Shown here piece after piece: positions 13,355 through 25,300 of a DNA stretch of 64,000 nucleotides. The stretch is from assembly GCA_963678705.1 (NCBI GenBank), contig OY783208.1:9529282-9593281 (forward strand). Direction: 5' to 3'. The notes under the pieces were generated by a model. It had not been told where the DNA came from, searched no databases, and saw nothing but the letters and a program-made list of their open reading frames with translations. The position numbers and the translations under genes were made by a program. The stretch comes from Panorpa germanica (taxonomy: Eukaryota; Arthropoda; Insecta; Mecoptera; Panorpidae). Positions within the stretch are counted from its first letter, which is position 1, and each line of letters opens with the position of its first letter.

Positions 13355-14420
13355 ATGGTGGGACTGAAAAAGCTTAAAACTGCCCGAACAATAGCGAAAG
13401 GTTTAATATCTAGGATAGACAACTACGTTAACGACTCAAGAGGTCTCGAATCCGGTACTGTGGAGTTGTTAGAGGCCAAAAAAGAAAAGTTGCTGACTAC
13501 ATATCAATCGTATGAGCTTACGCAGTCAAGTATTTTAGAAATTGATGAGCAGGATGATGAAGATATAGATGAAGTTGAGGACAAATACTTTAATAGTCTA
13601 GCCAAATTAAATGCTAGTATAACTAAATTAAAAGAAATTAATAAGCCTACTTGTGCTAACTTAGTTGCATCGAAACTTCCAGCAGTGGAAATTCCAACCT
13701 TTGATGGCAAGGATATAACTAAATTTAAGCCCTTTTATGAGCTTTTCCAAGCAGTTATTCATAATAATACTTCACTGTCAGATGTGCAAAAGCTCTTTTA
13801 TTTGAGAAAGTATCTCCTTGATGAAGCTCTTTCAATAATTATAAATCTGCTATAAGGTACTGCAGCCTCTATAAGGACCTTTTTATGTCAAGTTAAACAG
13901 CAATTGCAAGCTTTAAAAAATCTTGATGAGCCTGTTGATAAATGGGACATGACTTTAATATCAATTTTAGGCAGGAAGTTAGATCTGTATACTAACCGCA
14001 CATTCCATATGGAAAGAAATTTGGAAAAACTGCCTACTATGGCAGAATTTATTTCCTTTTTAGAAAAACGTGCAGTTGCACTTGGAGATAGTTTACCTTA
14101 TAAAAATATGTCACATGACAAAAATTATAAAGAAAATTCACACTCAAAAGTTTCCAATGTCACTACTCGCTCCAATGTAGCATGTAGGTATTGTGATATG
14201 GAACATAGAATTTTTAAATGTCCAAAATTCAAAATGGTCCCTATAGAGACTCGCAAATCCTTTATTGAAGAACATAAATTATGTTCGCTATGTTTGAATG
14301 CCCATAATGACAAGTGTCGCTTTAAATTTAAATGTAAAACTTGTAAGGGTCTACATAACACTTTGTTATGTGATAAAACTGAAACTCCAGTTGTAATGTG
14401 CTCTAGCAATGATAATTTGG
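13355..14420 (+). pseudogene. BEL/Pao Gag with zinc knuckles, broken by a stop
   Basis: The ATG at 13355 follows an A-rich context (AAGAATAATGG) and opens a charged helical N-terminal region. The typical BEL Gag core follows, LPAVEIPTFDGKDITKF and FYLRKYLLDEAL (about 13675-13830). An in-frame TAA at 13853-13855 interrupts it. The same frame resumes directly and reads on through Gag and into Pol. Compared with the family's usual spacing, some tens of residues may be missing around the stop, so a small deletion is possible. The C-terminal part carries Cys/His clusters (CRYCDMEHRIFKC near 14180, then CSLCLNAHNDKC near 14285) of the kind that bind RNA in Gag. Confidence 0.85.
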
Positions 14421-16662
14421 GTGGTACCATATTGCTGCCTACTATAAAGGTTAAAATCGTTGACAAATTTGGTCGCGAGTTCCTAGTTCGTGCATTGCTC
14501 GACATTGGTAGCCAAGCGTCATTTGTGACTACTGAACTTTTAGAAAAATTGTGTTTACACACAACTACTCAATGTAGTAACATTATTGGTATAGGTAATA
14601 AAGCCACAAAAATATACCAGTCAGCAATTTTGAACATACAGTCCTATCATAACAACAATATTAAATACAATGTGAACTGTCATGTAGTTGAGTCTATCAC
14701 TACTTCTTTGCCTCAATTTTTGATTGATACATATAAGGTTATTCTTCCCAAAAATATTACACTAGCTGATGAGCAGTACAATGTACCGTCGAAATTATCA
14801 TTGCTATTGGGAGCTGATGTATACTTTGCCATTCTATTAGGTGGCTGTATTAAGTTAAATAATGGGTCAGTCTTACAAAACACTACATTTGGATATGTGG
14901 TTGCAGGCAAATTGCACAATCAAAGTAATAATTCATATGATAATATTGTATCTAATTTTGCTATTTGTGACCACAAAAAACTTGAAAATGTTATGGAACA
15001 ATTTTGGACGACTGAGAAAGTCCCAGAGCATACAGATAGGTGTTCTGAGGAATATTTAAAAGCTGAAAATATTTTTCAAAAATCAGTAGTACTTAAAAAC
15101 AATACTTTTAATGTTGATTTTCCATTAGTTAGCCCAGTCAATGAACTGGAATTGGGGGATTCTTTCTCAGTTGCCTTACAAAGATTTTATGTGTTAGAAA
15201 AGAGATTTAAACGAAATCCTTCACTATTGGAGGTCTATAAGAAATTTATTGATCAATATGTAGAGATGAGACATGCCATAGAAATTGATATAGGTTCTTA
15301 TGATGTTTACAATGCTCCTAATTACTTTCTAGCGCATCATGCAGTAACCAATAATGACAGCAAGACTACTAAATTGCGTGTGGTCTTTGATGGAAGTATG
15401 CATTCTAAAAACAAAGTTTCTCTTAACGACGTTATGCTGAATGGTCCTGTGGTTCCGGGTGAGCTTTTGGATATTCTCATATTATTTAGAACTTATATGT
15501 TTACATTAATCTGTGACATAGAAAAAATGTTCCGCTGTGTCCTAATAAATGATACTTACAAGGTGTTACAAAATATCTTATGGAGAGACGATCCAAGTAA
15601 GCCCATCATTTGTTTGCAATTACAGACAGTAACATACGGACTAAAGTCTTCTACCTTTTTGGCCACACGGTGTCTCATAGAACTTGCCCATCGCTACAAA
15701 GATAAATATCCTCTTGCTGCAAGAGCAATGCTCTACAATACGTATGTTGATGATGTCATAGGTGGGTGTGATGATGTGGAACAATTGCTTGAATTAAAGG
15801 CTCAATTAATTGATTTATTGCACTTAGGTAATTTTAAATTGCACAAATGGTCTTCCAATCATCCTTCAGTACTCGATGACATCTCTAGTGATAAGAGATA
15901 TATTGAAGAATTGGATTTAAATAAAACAAACATTATTAAGACATTAGGTTTGAAATACAATATTATTTCAGACACATTTACTTTTAAGTGTCCTGACACC
16001 AATGGTGATAGTTTGAATACTAAAAGGAAAGTACTCAGTTTTATTGGAGCTCTATTTGATCCATTAGGCTTGATTGGTCCAATCATAGTAGTAGCCAAGT
16101 TAATTATGCAAGAACTTTGGTTTTTAAAAATAAATTGGGATGCATTGCTGCCTGCCAAACAACTACAGATGTGGGAAAGGTTCCTCAATGGTCTTAAAAC
16201 AGCAGACAGTATTTCAGTTGATCGACTTATAAAGAAAGAAAATTTTGTGAGTGCAGAGTTGATAGGCTATGCAGACGCATCCATGAAACGTACGGGTGTT
16301 GCCTTTACTTGAGAACTGTTACAGCAAATGGCAAAATAAAAACAAAATTAATTTGCTCCAAGTCTCGTGTGGCTCCATTAAATAAGGTACTTTCAATACC
16401 CCAACTAGAACTTATTAGCGCAGTCTTGCTGGCGCAGCTCTCATCTAGAGTCAGTAAAATACTTGCGCCTAGATTTGAACATAAAGTTTTCTTGTATAGT
16501 GATTCCCAAATAGTCCTTGCTTGGATACAAACTGAAAAAATAAAGGCTAATACCTATGTCAATAACAGGGTAAAGCAAATTACACAACTTACTGATAAAA
16601 ATTCATGGTACTATGTAAAGTCAGGTGATAACCCGGCTGACTTAATTTCTCGTAATATCTAA
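14421..16662 (+). pseudogene. BEL/Pao Pol: aspartic protease, reverse transcriptase, RNase H
   Basis: A single frame continuous with Gag runs to a stop at 16310-16312, and RNase H carries on one frame over from 16309. The protease active site reads ALLDIGSQAS (about 14493): the catalytic Asp is kept, but the usual Ser after it (LLDSGSQ in BEL elements) is Ile. RT motifs follow: LRVVFDGS (15378), DIEKMFRCV (15516), YGLKSS (15636) and the catalytic YVDD (about 15743). LGNFKLHKW and SFIGALFDPLGLIGP lead into the short BEL RNase H (GYADAS at 16266, PQLELISAVLLA after the shift, SDSQIVLAW, NPADLISR). A second frame break falls at 16660. The enzyme set would copy element RNA into DNA in virus-like particles. 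Confidence 0.88.
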
Positions 16663-18282
16663 AGGATCAGTCTCTTTGGTGGCATGGTCCTCAATATTTA
16701 TCAGATTGTGATTTTAAACATAATCATTCTTATGATTTAAATACAGTACTACCATCACAAGGTGAAGGTATTAACTGTAATGCTTGTAACATTGAGGTAG
16801 AGCAAGCACCTTTACCGCTGGATTTACTTGAAAAATTTTCTAACATTAATAAACTACAGCGTGTCTTAGCTTACATGTACAGATTTTTTAATAACTGTAA
16901 GAAGAATAACAGTGACAAATTAAATGGACACATATCTCCAAAAGAACTTCATGATTCCCAATTAGTTATCATTCGTTCAGTCCAAAAACAAGTATTTTTT
17001 AAAGAAATAAAATGCCTCTTAAGTGACACAAATATCAAATCTGGTATAGGTAGTCTCCATCCTTTCATGGACAGCTCTGGCTTGATTCGTGTTGGTGGCA
17101 GGTTGCAAAATGCAGGCATTGCAAAAGACAAAATGCACCCAGTCATACTGCCAAAGGCTAACAATATTACTTCTATGATAATTAAAAATGAACACTTACG
17201 CTTGCTCCATGCTGGTGCTAGATTAGTACTCAGCTCCTTGTCACAAAGGTTCTGGATTATCAATGGCATACGTGAGGTCAAAAAGGTAGTTCACAAATGT
17301 GTTATATGTTCGCGATTGAAGGCTGAATCTGCTAAACAATTGATGGGTTCTCTACCACCTGACAGAGTTACAGCCACGAGACCATTTCAGCATGTAAGTA
17401 TAGATTTTTGTGGACCTTTTAATATGAAGATAACTCGCATACGCAAACCATTGATTACCAATGGCTACATTTCTTTATTTGTTTGCTTTTCAACAAAGGC
17501 CATACACATGGAAGTAGTTTCTGATTTAAAAACTGAAACATTTTTGGCATGTCTTAATCGTTTCATTTCTAGACGCGGCATTCCCACTAAAATTTACTGT
17601 GATAATGCTAAAACCTTTAAGGGTGCCGCTAATGAATTAAAGGAATTGTATAATCTACAGAGCAATATGTCTCATAGAGACACTGTTATAAACTTTTGTA
17701 ATAATATATATATTAAATTTATGTTTATACCTAGTTATGCTCCTGAATTTGGTGGTATATGGGAAGCAGGGGTGAAAAGTGTGAAGCACCACCTTAAGAG
17801 AGTAGTTGGAAATTTGACCTTAACTTATGAGGAATTAAATTCTGTTGTTATCCAAATTAAAGGAGTGTTGAACTCTCGACCACTGCTCTCACTTAGCCAA
17901 AATGAATATAAATATTTAACTCCAGGGCATTTTCTAGTTGGCACTGCTTTGACTGATTACCCTGATGTTAACTTAACAGATATACCAGTCAATCGTCTTA
18001 AGTTTTGGAATATTGTCAAAAAATTAAAACAAGACTTTTGGCACACAGCTTCAAAGCCGTCCCAAGTGGAAATATGCTAATGAAAACTTGGTGATTGAAG
18101 GTGAAGAAGGTGATTTAGTTATTGTGAAACATTTAAACTCACCTCCACTAAGTTGGCCGATGGCCAGAATTACAAAGGTCTTTTCTGGGAAAGATGACAA
18201 GGTGAGAGTGGCAGAAGTAAAAATTGGTGATAAGGTATACAATAGACCTATCACAAAATTATGTAAATTGCCATTAAATTAA
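16662..18282 (+). pseudogene. BEL/Pao integrase and C-terminal domain
   Basis: After a frameshift at about 16660 the frame reads LWWHGPQYL, the usual BEL bridge from RNase H to integrase, and stays open to 18080. The zinc-binding HHCC block is visible (HLRLLHAG near 17190 and CVICSR near 17300). The DDE core follows: D in SIDFCGPF (about 17400), D in YCDNAKTF (about 17600), E in GGIWEAGVKS (about 17755). Near 18035 a small deletion with frame change removes the expected RW-EYL block. The C-terminal tail (ANENLVIEGEEGDLVIVK, then PMARITKVF) continues in another frame to a stop at 18280-18282. The catalytic residues are intact, but the polyprotein is not. Confidence 0.88.
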
Positions 18283-18375
18283 GAAGTCTATAATATTTTT
18301 ATGTAATTTTATATTCTAAATAATTGTTGAAAATGGTTGTGCGGTCATCAGTTTTTCCTTTGGCCCCGCAACTTA

Positions 18376-18584
18376 TGTTCAATACAGAACATAAAATGTG
18401 TGTGGCAACATTTTAATATTTCAGTAGAAGCAACACACATATGGCAACACAGATTGTCATTCATTCCTTTTTTTACTGTGTCATGAGTGCACTACCATTG
18501 TTTAAAGATAATTGTTAAATTGTTTAAGTTTGAATATTCAATAAATATTCGTTAAAATTACTCTCGCATGCTTTATTTCGTACA
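18376..18584 (+). repeat. 3' LTR of the BEL/Pao element (209 bp)
   Basis: Matches the 5' LTR end to end except for a single instead of double 39-bp unit, one base in a T run and about two substitutions. No clear polypurine tract precedes it; the adjacent bases are TTTGGCCCCGCAACTTA. Confidence 0.93.
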
Positions 18585-18589
18585 AAATG

Positions 18590-19380
18590 TATTCAATTTA
18601 AAATTGTAAATAGTTGATTTGAAAATATGTTTGTTTCCATTAAAATCAAAAATACTATATAATTTGGTTAATATTTTGAATCCTAAAAAAAATAATTTTG
18701 CTTGCATAAAGAAATTAAACGTTTTTTTAGTTCAAGTTGCGTTTGTTCGGCGGTGAGACATATTAGGAAAAGTTGTGTAAGATAATTGTTCTAAATCAGT
18801 CAATTTATCTGTAAAAGTAGTTATTAATGTAGTCAAATTAGATTTTAAGTTCTTGTTCTTTAGTTAGGTTTCACGTTTTTAGTCATTAAAGAAGAAATAA
18901 ATTTATGTAAATTTATATTATGCAAGGTATATACTATAAGAATGTAGTGCCTATCGATAAAAATATTAAATAAATAAATAACTAAATATCCCGTAAATCT
19001 ACATCCCGTGAAGGTTATGCATACTAAATATATCCATATTAACACTATAATAATATTAAACAATTGAACTATACATTCACCTTTCCGGTATACATCTCAT
19101 AAACGCAGTCTTATATTTTTTCTATAATTGTATTTTATATAATTTAGCTGTTTACTTCATATATTTTAACAGTTACAACATAATATCTCATTTTTAAAAT
19201 GTTTCTTTATTAATATAAAAATATATAGAAACTTGACAAAACAAATTTTGGGTTACCAGAAGTAGCTAGAATTGAAGGGATATTATAGGAAAATGAATTT
19301 ATAGAAGTGTATAGAAGGTAGAAGGGAATTATAATACAAATTGGGCATTATTAGATACAAAACTTGTTACTTAGGAAAAG
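18590..19380. other. No supported gene
   Basis: AT-rich DNA between the BEL/Pao element and the Helitron, with nothing recognisable. The target-site half that was continuous with 12427 begins here. Confidence 0.4.
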
Positions 19381-19584
19381 CTAAAAGTATATGAACATTA
19401 TAAGAAACACAGAGCATCAACAAATCCCAATATTTCCCACGAGAAACAGCCTTTGTGATTAGTTTTGTGCTCTGTGCAGAATATATAATTTATATGCTCT
19501 CTTGTCTTGATTGGAATATAACTGTATATTTTAAACTTATTATAATTGACAGCAATAAGAAAGTGAAACTAAACAAAATTATTA

Positions 19585-21500
19585 TTATAACAGAACTCTT
19601 TTATAAACTACATTGGATGTAAATGCGTTTTTATTAGATTTTTTACCCTTTGGATCAGATATTTCTATTTTAAGATTATTAGATGATTTTACTTGCGAAA
19701 GGGCTACATATAATTGACCATGTGCAAAGACTGGTTCTCTTAATAAAACGCCAACCTTTTCAAATGTTTGTCCTTGCGATTTGTTGATGGTCATAGCAAA
19801 AGCAAAACGAATAGGAAACTGAATTCTTTTGAGAGTAAATGGAAGATTTATATCTGAAGGAGCTAAAACAATTTTTGGTATAAAAGCGCGGTTACCTGAC
19901 TTCCACTTATTATTTCAGCGACTATAACTGAAGAATAAAGTTCCTTTACTATTAGTCTCGTTCCGTTACAGAGACCATTCTTAGGACTCATGTTTCTCAA
20001 AAGCATTATTATTGCTCCGATTTTTAAATTAAGTTTATGAGGTGGCATTCCAGCTGGCGTTAAACTATTCAAAAATTCTGTAGGAAAATTATTTTGCTCA
20101 GCTTCCGAATCAGCTGAAACAGAATCATTACTAAGATAACTAATGGTCTCGCCATTTAACATATTTAAAACTTCCTCATTTATTTCTAATGTATGTTCAT
20201 TTAATGGACATAAAATAATGCGCGATTTTAGATGAATAATGTCAATTAAATTAATATCTTCATATATTTCGTCTACTAATGACTTGTTAGCAATAAAATT
20301 TGATGGAATCTTAATCACACTTGTAACACTATCTGGAAGATCTGATACTAATCCATCGCCAATTTTAAGTAACCATGTAGTAAATTCATTTTCCTTTTCT
20401 GAAACCCTCATATTAATTGTTAAGTGTTGCACACTAAAAACAGACCATAGTTTACTATTTTGAATACAAGATGCAATTACATCTTGAACTGAACCACGTT
20501 TTACGACAGGTAGACATTGTCGAAAGTCTCCCCCAAGTAACATAATTTTATTGCCAAATGGTTTGTTATTATTCATTAGATCGCGGAGGCACATATCGAT
20601 TATATCTAAAGCAAAATAAGGAGCCATTGTAACCTCATCCCATATAATTAATTTGGCTTCTTTTAGTAATTTACCATCAACTGAATTGTGCCTTATTGAT
20701 GAAGTTGAGTCGGCATTTAAAGGATGCATGGTAAAGGAGAGGACTGGTAATTCAAATAAAGAGTGAAGCGTGCGACCCCCTTGTAATAATGTGGCGGCAA
20801 TACCAGTATATGCTACTGATACAGCTGTTAATCCCAAACCACGTACAACATGTAATAAAGTAGTGTACAAAAAAGTCTTACCACTACCACCTGGGCCGTC
20901 CTTAAAATAACATTTTTGTGTTTCATTGTCATTATTAATACATAACATAATATTGTCGATAACATTACGCTGTTCTAAATTTAATTGACTACTGTAGTTA
21001 AGGCCCTGCTCATATTCTGTTTGCTTATTGACTGAGTAGTCATTAGTATCTTCAATACTAACATTTCGTTTCTCCGGTAAACCAAAATGTAAATAATTAC
21101 AATTGTGAGTTATTAAAATGTCAATAATATCATTAATAGCTAGTTGCTCTGCATTTTCTTTATCATATTTTAAATTATAATCTTCACATAAACACTCTAT
21201 ATGAGTATCCCACAATTTCTTCACGTCTGTAGGTTCACAGAAGATACAAATAAACGCAAAAAGTTGACGTAATTGTTTAGGTATTTTACATAAAGATGCT
21301 TCCTCTAAGCAACGGTTCCATTGAGAATCATCTTTTAATAGTTCAAGTGCCTTAGCAGTTTCAGCAAAAGTGGAATAAACAGTGCCATTAACAGTTCGCA
21401 GATCAGCAAAACATGTAGCACCCCAAATATGTAATAAAACTAAACGCAAATAAAAACGTTCCCCTTCCTTAGGGCTAATTAGCCCTAGAGCAATTATTTT
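19585..21500 (-). pseudogene. Helitron helicase domain (PIF1/RecD-like)
   Basis: The 528-codon frame (21449 to 19863) contains LRTVNGTVYSTFAE, then Walker A GPGGSGKT (about 20880), AYTGIAATLL and GGRTLHSLF, Walker B IIWDEV (about 20645), LLGGDFRQCLPVV and LNLKIGAIIMLLRN. These are the standard motifs of Helitron-linked PIF1 helicases, which unwind the displaced strand during rolling-circle transposition. In another frame, FIPKI and FAFAMTINKSQGQTFEKVG (about 19870-19750) and a final NVVYKRVLL complete the domain, so there is a 1-base frame change at about 19905. Upstream the frame reads IIALGLISPKEGERFYLRL before the first Met, so the real reading continues from the Rep part. Full length but broken. 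Confidence 0.92.
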
Positions 21501-23290
21501 AGATCCAGATCGTTTCCGCTGTGTCCAAATTTTCTTACGATTAAATACAAAATGTTCCGCATTTCGGTGTAAAAATATTTTCTAGAATCTAATGAATGTA
21601 AATTTAATTTTATGGCTTCAGGCGGACTAACGTAACGTGCATCCAAATAAAAAGAAACTTCGTCCCAATTTAGTTGTGTTTGTCCTTCCGTAGACACTTT
21701 AACATTGGCGCAATCATGTCCTTTATAAATATATTTAAATAGATATTTAACGCTTTTAACCGAAGCGCATATTTCCACATTAATATGGCAATTATATTTA
21801 TACGATAAATATTTATTATATGGAACTATCCCCAGCGATTATCAACAGCGTATTTAAATTTACCGCCTCTATCAAAAAATGCAATTTTAGAATTATTGTC
21901 ACGACGCCTGTATAACGGATAGCCGTTTACATTATTTAATGTTTCTGGTTCAAATTCTTTTGGAAAGCGCTTAGTACATTCGAAATTTGTAATACATAAC
22001 GATTTAGGATTAACTGTTCCGCAGGGCCCATGGACGTTACACTTTTTAATAAAACTATATAATTCTGGTTCTGTTTTAATATCTGGTATTTCAGCACATA
22101 CTATTTTATCAATAGCTTCGGAATTTCTAATTTTATGCTCGCTGTTTAAAATAATTAAAATATGAATATGGGGCAACCCACGTTTTTGAAATTCGACTAC
22201 AGACATCATTGCTGCTACTTTTCCAAGAATGTTGACTTTTAATAAATCGTTTAATAATTCTTTTATTTTTAAATTAAACACTCGAGCAACTAAATCAGGA
22301 CGATGTTCCACACGTTGATTATTGTTTAAATTATTTTTAATTTCAGGCCATTCTGGATTACAAGTCATTGTGATAAATAAATCAGGAGAACCGAATCTTT
22401 GAACTATACACATTGAGTCTAAGTAATTTTGTGTTAATGAGCGAGGACTTCCAACGTAAGAAGATAGTAAAATGTATAGTTCTAAACGTAATTTTTTCTG
22501 ACTATTACTATTTCTAATAAAATTTAACCGATTGCTTTCTATTTTTGAATAAGCATCAACGATATATTGCTGAGTTAATTTACCAGCACTTAAATATGGA
22601 TTAAATAAATTTGTGCATCTTAGCCGCAAACTATTAAATTGCCTATGTGATACTCTTTTAAGTTTAGTAACATTTAACAGGTTCTCCGAACAACCTTTTT
22701 TACCAGTTGGACACAGAAGAGGATAGATCATTGGATCGCAGTTTTCATTTAAAATATTGATAGTATACAGATTACTGCCTCTAGGATAGACACAGATATC
22801 TCTATTACATGGGGGTAGTCCATCAAGACTGGTATAAATTAATGCCACTTCATTTGTTGTAGGCAAGTTATAACGCCGTGAATCATTAGATAAGTTTTGC
22901 ACAATTCGCATTTCGATATCTAATGTATTTCTATTCTCTAAAGTGGCCTTTTGTTGTTCTGCTTCTTCCACTTCCCTCATCATTTTATACGCATTAGCAT
23001 AAGGATTAACATTTCTTAAAAGCGTATTTATATCCTAAAATAATTGTTCATTGCATTCTTTATTTGCATCTACAGCCATTCTATTGATAAAAGCTTCTTC
23101 CGGATCTAATATATAAAGTTGTGAATTTTGCGGCCGTTTTCCATCTGCCGGTCTGGCTGCTGATGTTCTATGATAAATTTGCCCACATATCCTAAAACAA
23201 TAAGGTCCGCGTCCTGGAGGATAATCAATATTGGCTTCTAGCGAAGCAAATGCAAATGCGCTATTGTATTTTCTAATGTTATTCATAAAA
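21501..23290 (-). pseudogene. Helitron Rep (HUH/Y2 nuclease) domain
   Basis: Starts with NIRKYNSAFAFASLEA and GRGPYCFRICGQIYHR (23286 to 23035), the standard entry to Helitron Rep. A 385-codon frame (22983 to 21826) follows, with QQYIVDAYSKIE, LFITMTCNPEWPEI and the metal-binding histidine motif GLPHIHIL (about 22175). The two catalytic tyrosines lie in KYLFKYIYKGHD (about 21735), as in the family. Frame changes occur near 22990-23035, at about 21830 (in the GGGGA run before IVPYNKYL) and near 21540 (before NRKKIWTQRKRSGS). All catalytic residues are still present. The enzyme nicks and joins single-stranded ends in rolling-circle transposition; this copy could not be translated whole. Confidence 0.92.
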
Positions 23291-23293
23291 TTT

Positions 23294-24192
23294 TTAGAGT
23301 GTACGGTCGGTGTAGAGTGTATGGTGTACGCCAGACATTAATGTTTGTAGTAACGTTGGAAAATCATTAGAAGTAGTTAAAGATACCTTTCCTTTAGAGC
23401 AGCACATAGAAAATTTCTTATCTGATGGTCGTTCATCTTTAAAATTAAATGATTTGCAAAATTGGCATAACTGGCCATTAATCCACATGTGTGTTGCGAT
23501 ATATCTGCAGCTTTAAAATTTTGATAAGCCACACCTAATACAGGTGCAGCTGTTTTATTGGTGTGACAATTACGTCTTTCTTCAGTATTGATTATAATAT
23601 TTCCAGCATCTTTTATTTTTCTTCGTAATAATTTTATTTTAACTCTTCTGTCCTCTTGGCGTTTATTTTCTATAGACAATTTCCTTTTATACTTTAAAAT
23701 TTTTTCTTTTAACTGTTTTTGTTTATCTAAATCAATCTCTTTAGATAGCTTTATATTATTTTTTAAAATGTTCCACAAAAGTAAATTTTTTTGTTGCATA
23801 CAATTGCTATTTAAGCGTTTTTCTCTATGGCAAATTAATTTCTTCAATCTTTGTTGTCGCTCAACTTGATTTTCATTTTGTATTCTATTTCTTTGATTGA
23901 AAATTATATTCGCCAACCTTCTTTGCTTGTCTATTTGATTTTCCGTTAGCAATCTGTTTTTTTGATTATAGATAAGTTTTCGTAACCTTTTCTGTCTAAC
24001 GATTTGTGTTTCGTTTAGCAATCTTTCATTTTGATTAAATTTTAGTTTTTCTAACCTTTTCTGTCTATCGATTTGTTTTTCGCTAACCAATCTTTTATTT
24101 TGATTAAATTTTAGTTTTTCTAACCTTTTCTGTCTATCGATTTGTTTTTCGCTAACCAATCTGTTTTTTTGATTATATTTTAGTTTGTTCAA
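23294..24192 (-). pseudogene. Helitron N-terminal basic repeats and CxxC fingers
   Basis: The 271-codon frame begins with about five tandem copies of a 22-residue unit resembling KFNQNKRLVSEKQIDRQKRL, strongly basic and helical, probably coiled coil. It ends with DISQHTCG. The expected zinc-finger block continues one frame over as LCQFCKSFNF-x12-CCSKGKVSL (about 23460-23380), so there is a frameshift near 23475. Comparable basic repeats and Cys clusters lead Helitron Rep proteins in many animals and are thought to bind DNA. At DNA level the repeats are near-exact 66-bp units at 23980-24185, suggesting recent unit duplication. Confidence 0.8.
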
Positions 24193-24204
24193 TCTTCTTG
24201 GTTT

Positions 24205-25270
24205 TTAGATCTTGTTTTGTTTTAAGAATGCATTTTTTTTTAACAAATTCTCTATTTTCTTTCTTATTTGACCTTCATTTTTAGATTCCTTAAGTAACCT
24301 CTTCTTTTTACTTAATTTTACCTGTTGTAATCGACTCTTTTTCTTGCAACTTACACTCCTACTTTTTAGCCGTTCACTGCTTCTGCTATTAACTTTGCAT
24401 AAATCGATTTCTTCCTTGTCTTCTAATATAACTAGTTCTTCTTCTGTATTTATTACTTCAACAGATGTAGAAGTAGTTATAGCAATATTTTTATTAATAG
24501 AATTATTTAATGAATTACCTATTATTTCAACAATACCTATATCACCTTCAGTTTTAGCTATAACTATTGGAATAATAGCACATAGATTATCATCGTCATT
24601 ACAAAAATTATAATAAATCAAATTAAATAAATCCTTCAAACATTCAAAGCATAACAATACGACTCGTCCTGTTTGTGGAGTTAAGGATTCTCCTTTTAAA
24701 CCTCTGGCATGAGAATCAAAAAGCCAAAAGTAATTATTCTGCTTGAAAATTGCAAATGTCTGCAAACATCTTGTAATTAAGCCATTATTAAATTTGTTAA
24801 AATAGTTTTCTAATATATTGCAGGTAAATATGTCACCAAGTCCTTTATAATCGTTTTTGGTAATCGTGGTATTTATATTATCTAACAAGTTATGTCGAAC
24901 GGAATATTTTGCATTTCCAACGGATAATTCAACATTAATATCGTCAACCGTCAACAATCGATGTGCATCTTTTTGATAGTTAGCTCAAATAGCATTTATC
25001 AGCTGCATCTAAAATATAGTTTATAACAGGTGACGTCCATTCATGTAGCGGAATGGAAGTACTAATGCATATACTAACTAACGCATTTGGGGTACATTGA
25101 ACACCCCTAGACACAGAAGAATATCTTTCGCTGAATTGATTAAAATCTCCACAAATAATAGTTAGCGGTGTACTTAAAACTATCTCAGATTTAGTTTTAT
25201 GTAAATTTTTTAATCGATTTAAAGTTGTATTCTTCTTTCGCCCATACCCTAGAACTACTTGAAAAGACAT
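24205..25270 (-). pseudogene. Cysteine-protease-like module at the Helitron 5' end
   Basis: Two frames, 25270 to 24980 and 24957 to 24205, join across a one-base frame change at about 24985. The first contains RGVQCTPNALVSIC followed by a Trp and an aliphatic helix. The second contains FWLFDSHARGLKG about 110 residues later. A Gly-x-Gln-Cys-x2-Asn/Ala nucleophile block followed by an Asp-Ser-His-x-Arg block is the arrangement of deubiquitinase-like cysteine proteases of the C76 (herpes tegument) type, and is seen in several large eukaryotic transposons. After it the protein becomes acidic, then basic (KKKSRLQQVKLSKKKRLLKE). The assignment rests on two motifs and their order only; OTU or another papain-fold family is the alternative. 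The same strand, spacing and downstream Rep argue that it belongs to the Helitron. Confidence 0.55.
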
Positions 25271-25300
25271 TTTAAAATAATTATATATTTCGTGTTCACA

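Larger units (their letters stand above)
12428..18589 (+). mobile_element. BEL/Pao LTR retrotransposon, full length with TSD
   Basis: Both ends are resolved. The 5' LTR (12433-12681) and 3' LTR (18376-18584) begin TGTTCAATAC and end TTTCGTACA. They are flanked by the identical 5-bp duplication AAATG (12428-12432 and 18585-18589). The interior reads gag, zinc knuckles, protease, RT, RNase H, integrase, the BEL/Pao order in one long frame. The frame is broken several times, so this copy cannot make a full polyprotein. The LTRs differ by a 39-bp duplication and only a few single-base changes, so insertion is likely recent compared with the other LTR relics here. Confidence 0.93.
19381..25300 (-). 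mobile_element. Helitron with cysteine-protease-like module (boundaries not resolved)
   Basis: On the minus strand, from about 25.3 to 19.6 kb, lie in order: a cysteine-protease-like domain, a basic repeat region, CxxC fingers, the HUH Rep domain and a PIF1-type helicase ending at 19585. That is the full Rep/Helicase complement of a Helitron plus an extra N-terminal module. Termini were not found: no TC start or CTRR end with hairpin could be fixed, so the limits given are approximate. The satellite at 25.3-26.6 kb lies upstream and may be part of the element. Confidence 0.75.

Noticed and set aside
20239-20463. Plus-strand 74-codon frame
   Set aside because: Antisense of the Helitron helicase with no domain of its own.
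23588-23869. Plus-strand Phe/Leu-rich frame resembling a membrane protein
   Set aside because: Antisense of the Lys/Arg/Glu-rich Helitron repeats; hydrophobicity is a shadow effect.
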